Below, piece by piece: positions 5,026 to 5,699 of a stretch of DNA of 5,699 nucleotides. Positions within the stretch are counted from its first letter, which is position 1. The number at the start of each line of letters is the position of its first letter. The DNA lies in NCBI GenBank assembly GCA_019420085.1, contig JAHZHV010000212.1:1827-7525 (forward strand). The letters are read 5' to 3'. The notes below the pieces were generated by a model. The model saw nothing but the letters and a program-made list of their open reading frames with translations, ran no database searches and was not told the DNA's origin. Origin of the DNA: Christensenella sp. (lineage in GTDB: Bacteria; Bacillota; Clostridia; Christensenellales; Maliibacteriaceae). The translations under genes and the position numbers were made by a program.

Positions 5026-5699
5026 TCACCTGCCGCCACCGGCACGAAGATAATCCAGCGCCTTTTGAAAATCCTGCGGATACGGCGCCTGTGTCTGAAT
5101 CCACTGCCCGGTGACAGGATGCGCAAAGCCGAGCGTGCGCGAATGCAGCGCTTGTGCGCTGAGCATCGGCAGCTTTGACGTGTGCCCACCATAAACACTG
5201 TCTCCTGCTACGGGATGTCCAATATGGGCCATATGGACGCGAATCTGATGTGTGCGCCCCGTTTTGAGCCGCAATTCAAGAAGCGTAAAAGGCGCATCAA
5301 ATTCTTCCAAAACGCGCCAATTTGTCAGCGCCCATCGGCCATCCGGCACGACCGCCATTTTTTTCCTGTGAATTGGATGCCTTCCAACCGGCGCCTCTAC
5401 CGTACCGCTTTGCTGTGCAAAGCGCCCATGTACAATCGCATGATAACAGCGCTCCATCGTCCTCTCGCTGATCTGCCGTGCCAGCGATTCGTGTGCCGCA
5501 TCATTTTTTGCTACAGACAGCGCACCGGTGGTATCCTTGTCCAGTCGATGCACAATCCCGGGACGTAAAACGCCGTTGATTCCCGATAAATCCCGGCAAT
5601 GATACAACAGCGCATTGACAAGCGTTCCCTGCTCGTTTCCCGGGGCAGGATGAACTACCATGCCGCGCGGTTTATTAACGACAATCACATCAGCATCTT
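5026..5699 (-). CDS. RluA/RluD-family 23S rRNA pseudouridine synthase, C-terminal part
   Basis: This gene runs in from beyond the right edge; 224 codons are visible and the start is missing. The enzyme isomerises specific uridines of 23S rRNA to pseudouridine; RluD modifies helix 69. The visible part covers nearly the whole catalytic domain, beginning DADVIVVNKPRGMVVHPAPGN. The catalytic Asp lies in GIVHRLDKDTTG (its codon is at 5541-5539). The later motifs LKTGRTHQIRVHMAHIGHPVAGDSVYGG and ALHSRTLGFAHPVTG are intact, as is the C-terminus ending in LRAGGGR. The missing 80 or so residues would be expected to hold an S4-like RNA-binding domain. A GTG at 5688 is not the true start, because conserved sequence continues upstream of it in frame. 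RluD is the best guess from the HPAPGN and HRLDKDT motifs, but Bacillota carry several paralogs, so no symbol is assigned. The M20 gene follows 19 bases after its stop. Confidence 0.93.
   Translation of the reverse strand, partial: DADVIVVNKPRGMVVHPAPGNEQGTLVNALLYHCRDLSGINGVLRPGIVHRLDKDTTGALSVAKNDAAHESLARQISERTMERCYHAIVHGRFAQQSGTVEAPVGRHPIHRKKMAVVPDGRWALTNWRVLEEFDAPFTLLELRLKTGRTHQIRVHMAHIGHPVAGDSVYGGHTSKLPMLSAQALHSRTLGFAHPVTGQWIQTQAPYPQDFQKALDYLRAGGGR

Overview
The window looks like ordinary chromosome from a member of the Bacillota, most likely a spore-forming or spore-derived anaerobe of the class Clostridia. Supporting signs are strong AGGAGG-type Shine-Dalgarno sites before most genes, a GerM-type sporulation protein, a bacterial RqcH gene, an unusually long serine acetyltransferase of the type common in Gram-positives, and rho-independent terminators with U tracts. 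I cannot name the species. All six genes lie on the minus strand, so transcription runs from high to low coordinates. No mobile element, CRISPR array, tRNA or rRNA is visible, and no gap between genes exceeds about 150 bases.

In order of transcription, positions 5699-5026 hold the C-terminal catalytic part of an RluD/RluA-family 23S rRNA pseudouridine synthase whose start lies outside the window. After 19 bases comes an M20-family amidohydrolase (5006-3666). A 70-base gap follows, then cysteine synthase A, cysK (3595-2657), and 20 bases later serine O-acetyltransferase, cysE (2636-1758). A hairpin plus six-U terminator (1735-1710) ends this unit. Its short spacings suggest that rluD, the M20 gene, cysK and cysE form one operon, with a possible additional start in the 70-base gap. 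CysE makes O-acetylserine from serine and acetyl-CoA, and CysK exchanges the acetate for sulfide to give cysteine. The M20 hydrolase could plausibly feed the same pool by releasing an amino acid from an N-acylated form, but its substrate cannot be read from sequence.

Downstream, a 98-base spacer leads into a single-gene unit for a membrane-anchored protein with two GerMN domains and a Pro/Thr/Ser-rich tail (1611-490). It is closed by a long symmetric hairpin terminator (476-439). Immediately after this is a near-consensus housekeeping promoter (430-402) and the first 123 codons of rqcH (370 to beyond position 1), the ribosome-associated quality-control factor that adds alanine tails to stalled nascent chains.

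I found no previously undescribed system here. The points most worth a second look are the M20 hydrolase placed next to cysK-cysE, the GerM-like protein anchored by a transmembrane helix instead of a lipid, the CysE C-terminus that lacks the usual terminal isoleucine, and short shared or repeated motifs in the spacers before cysK and gerM.
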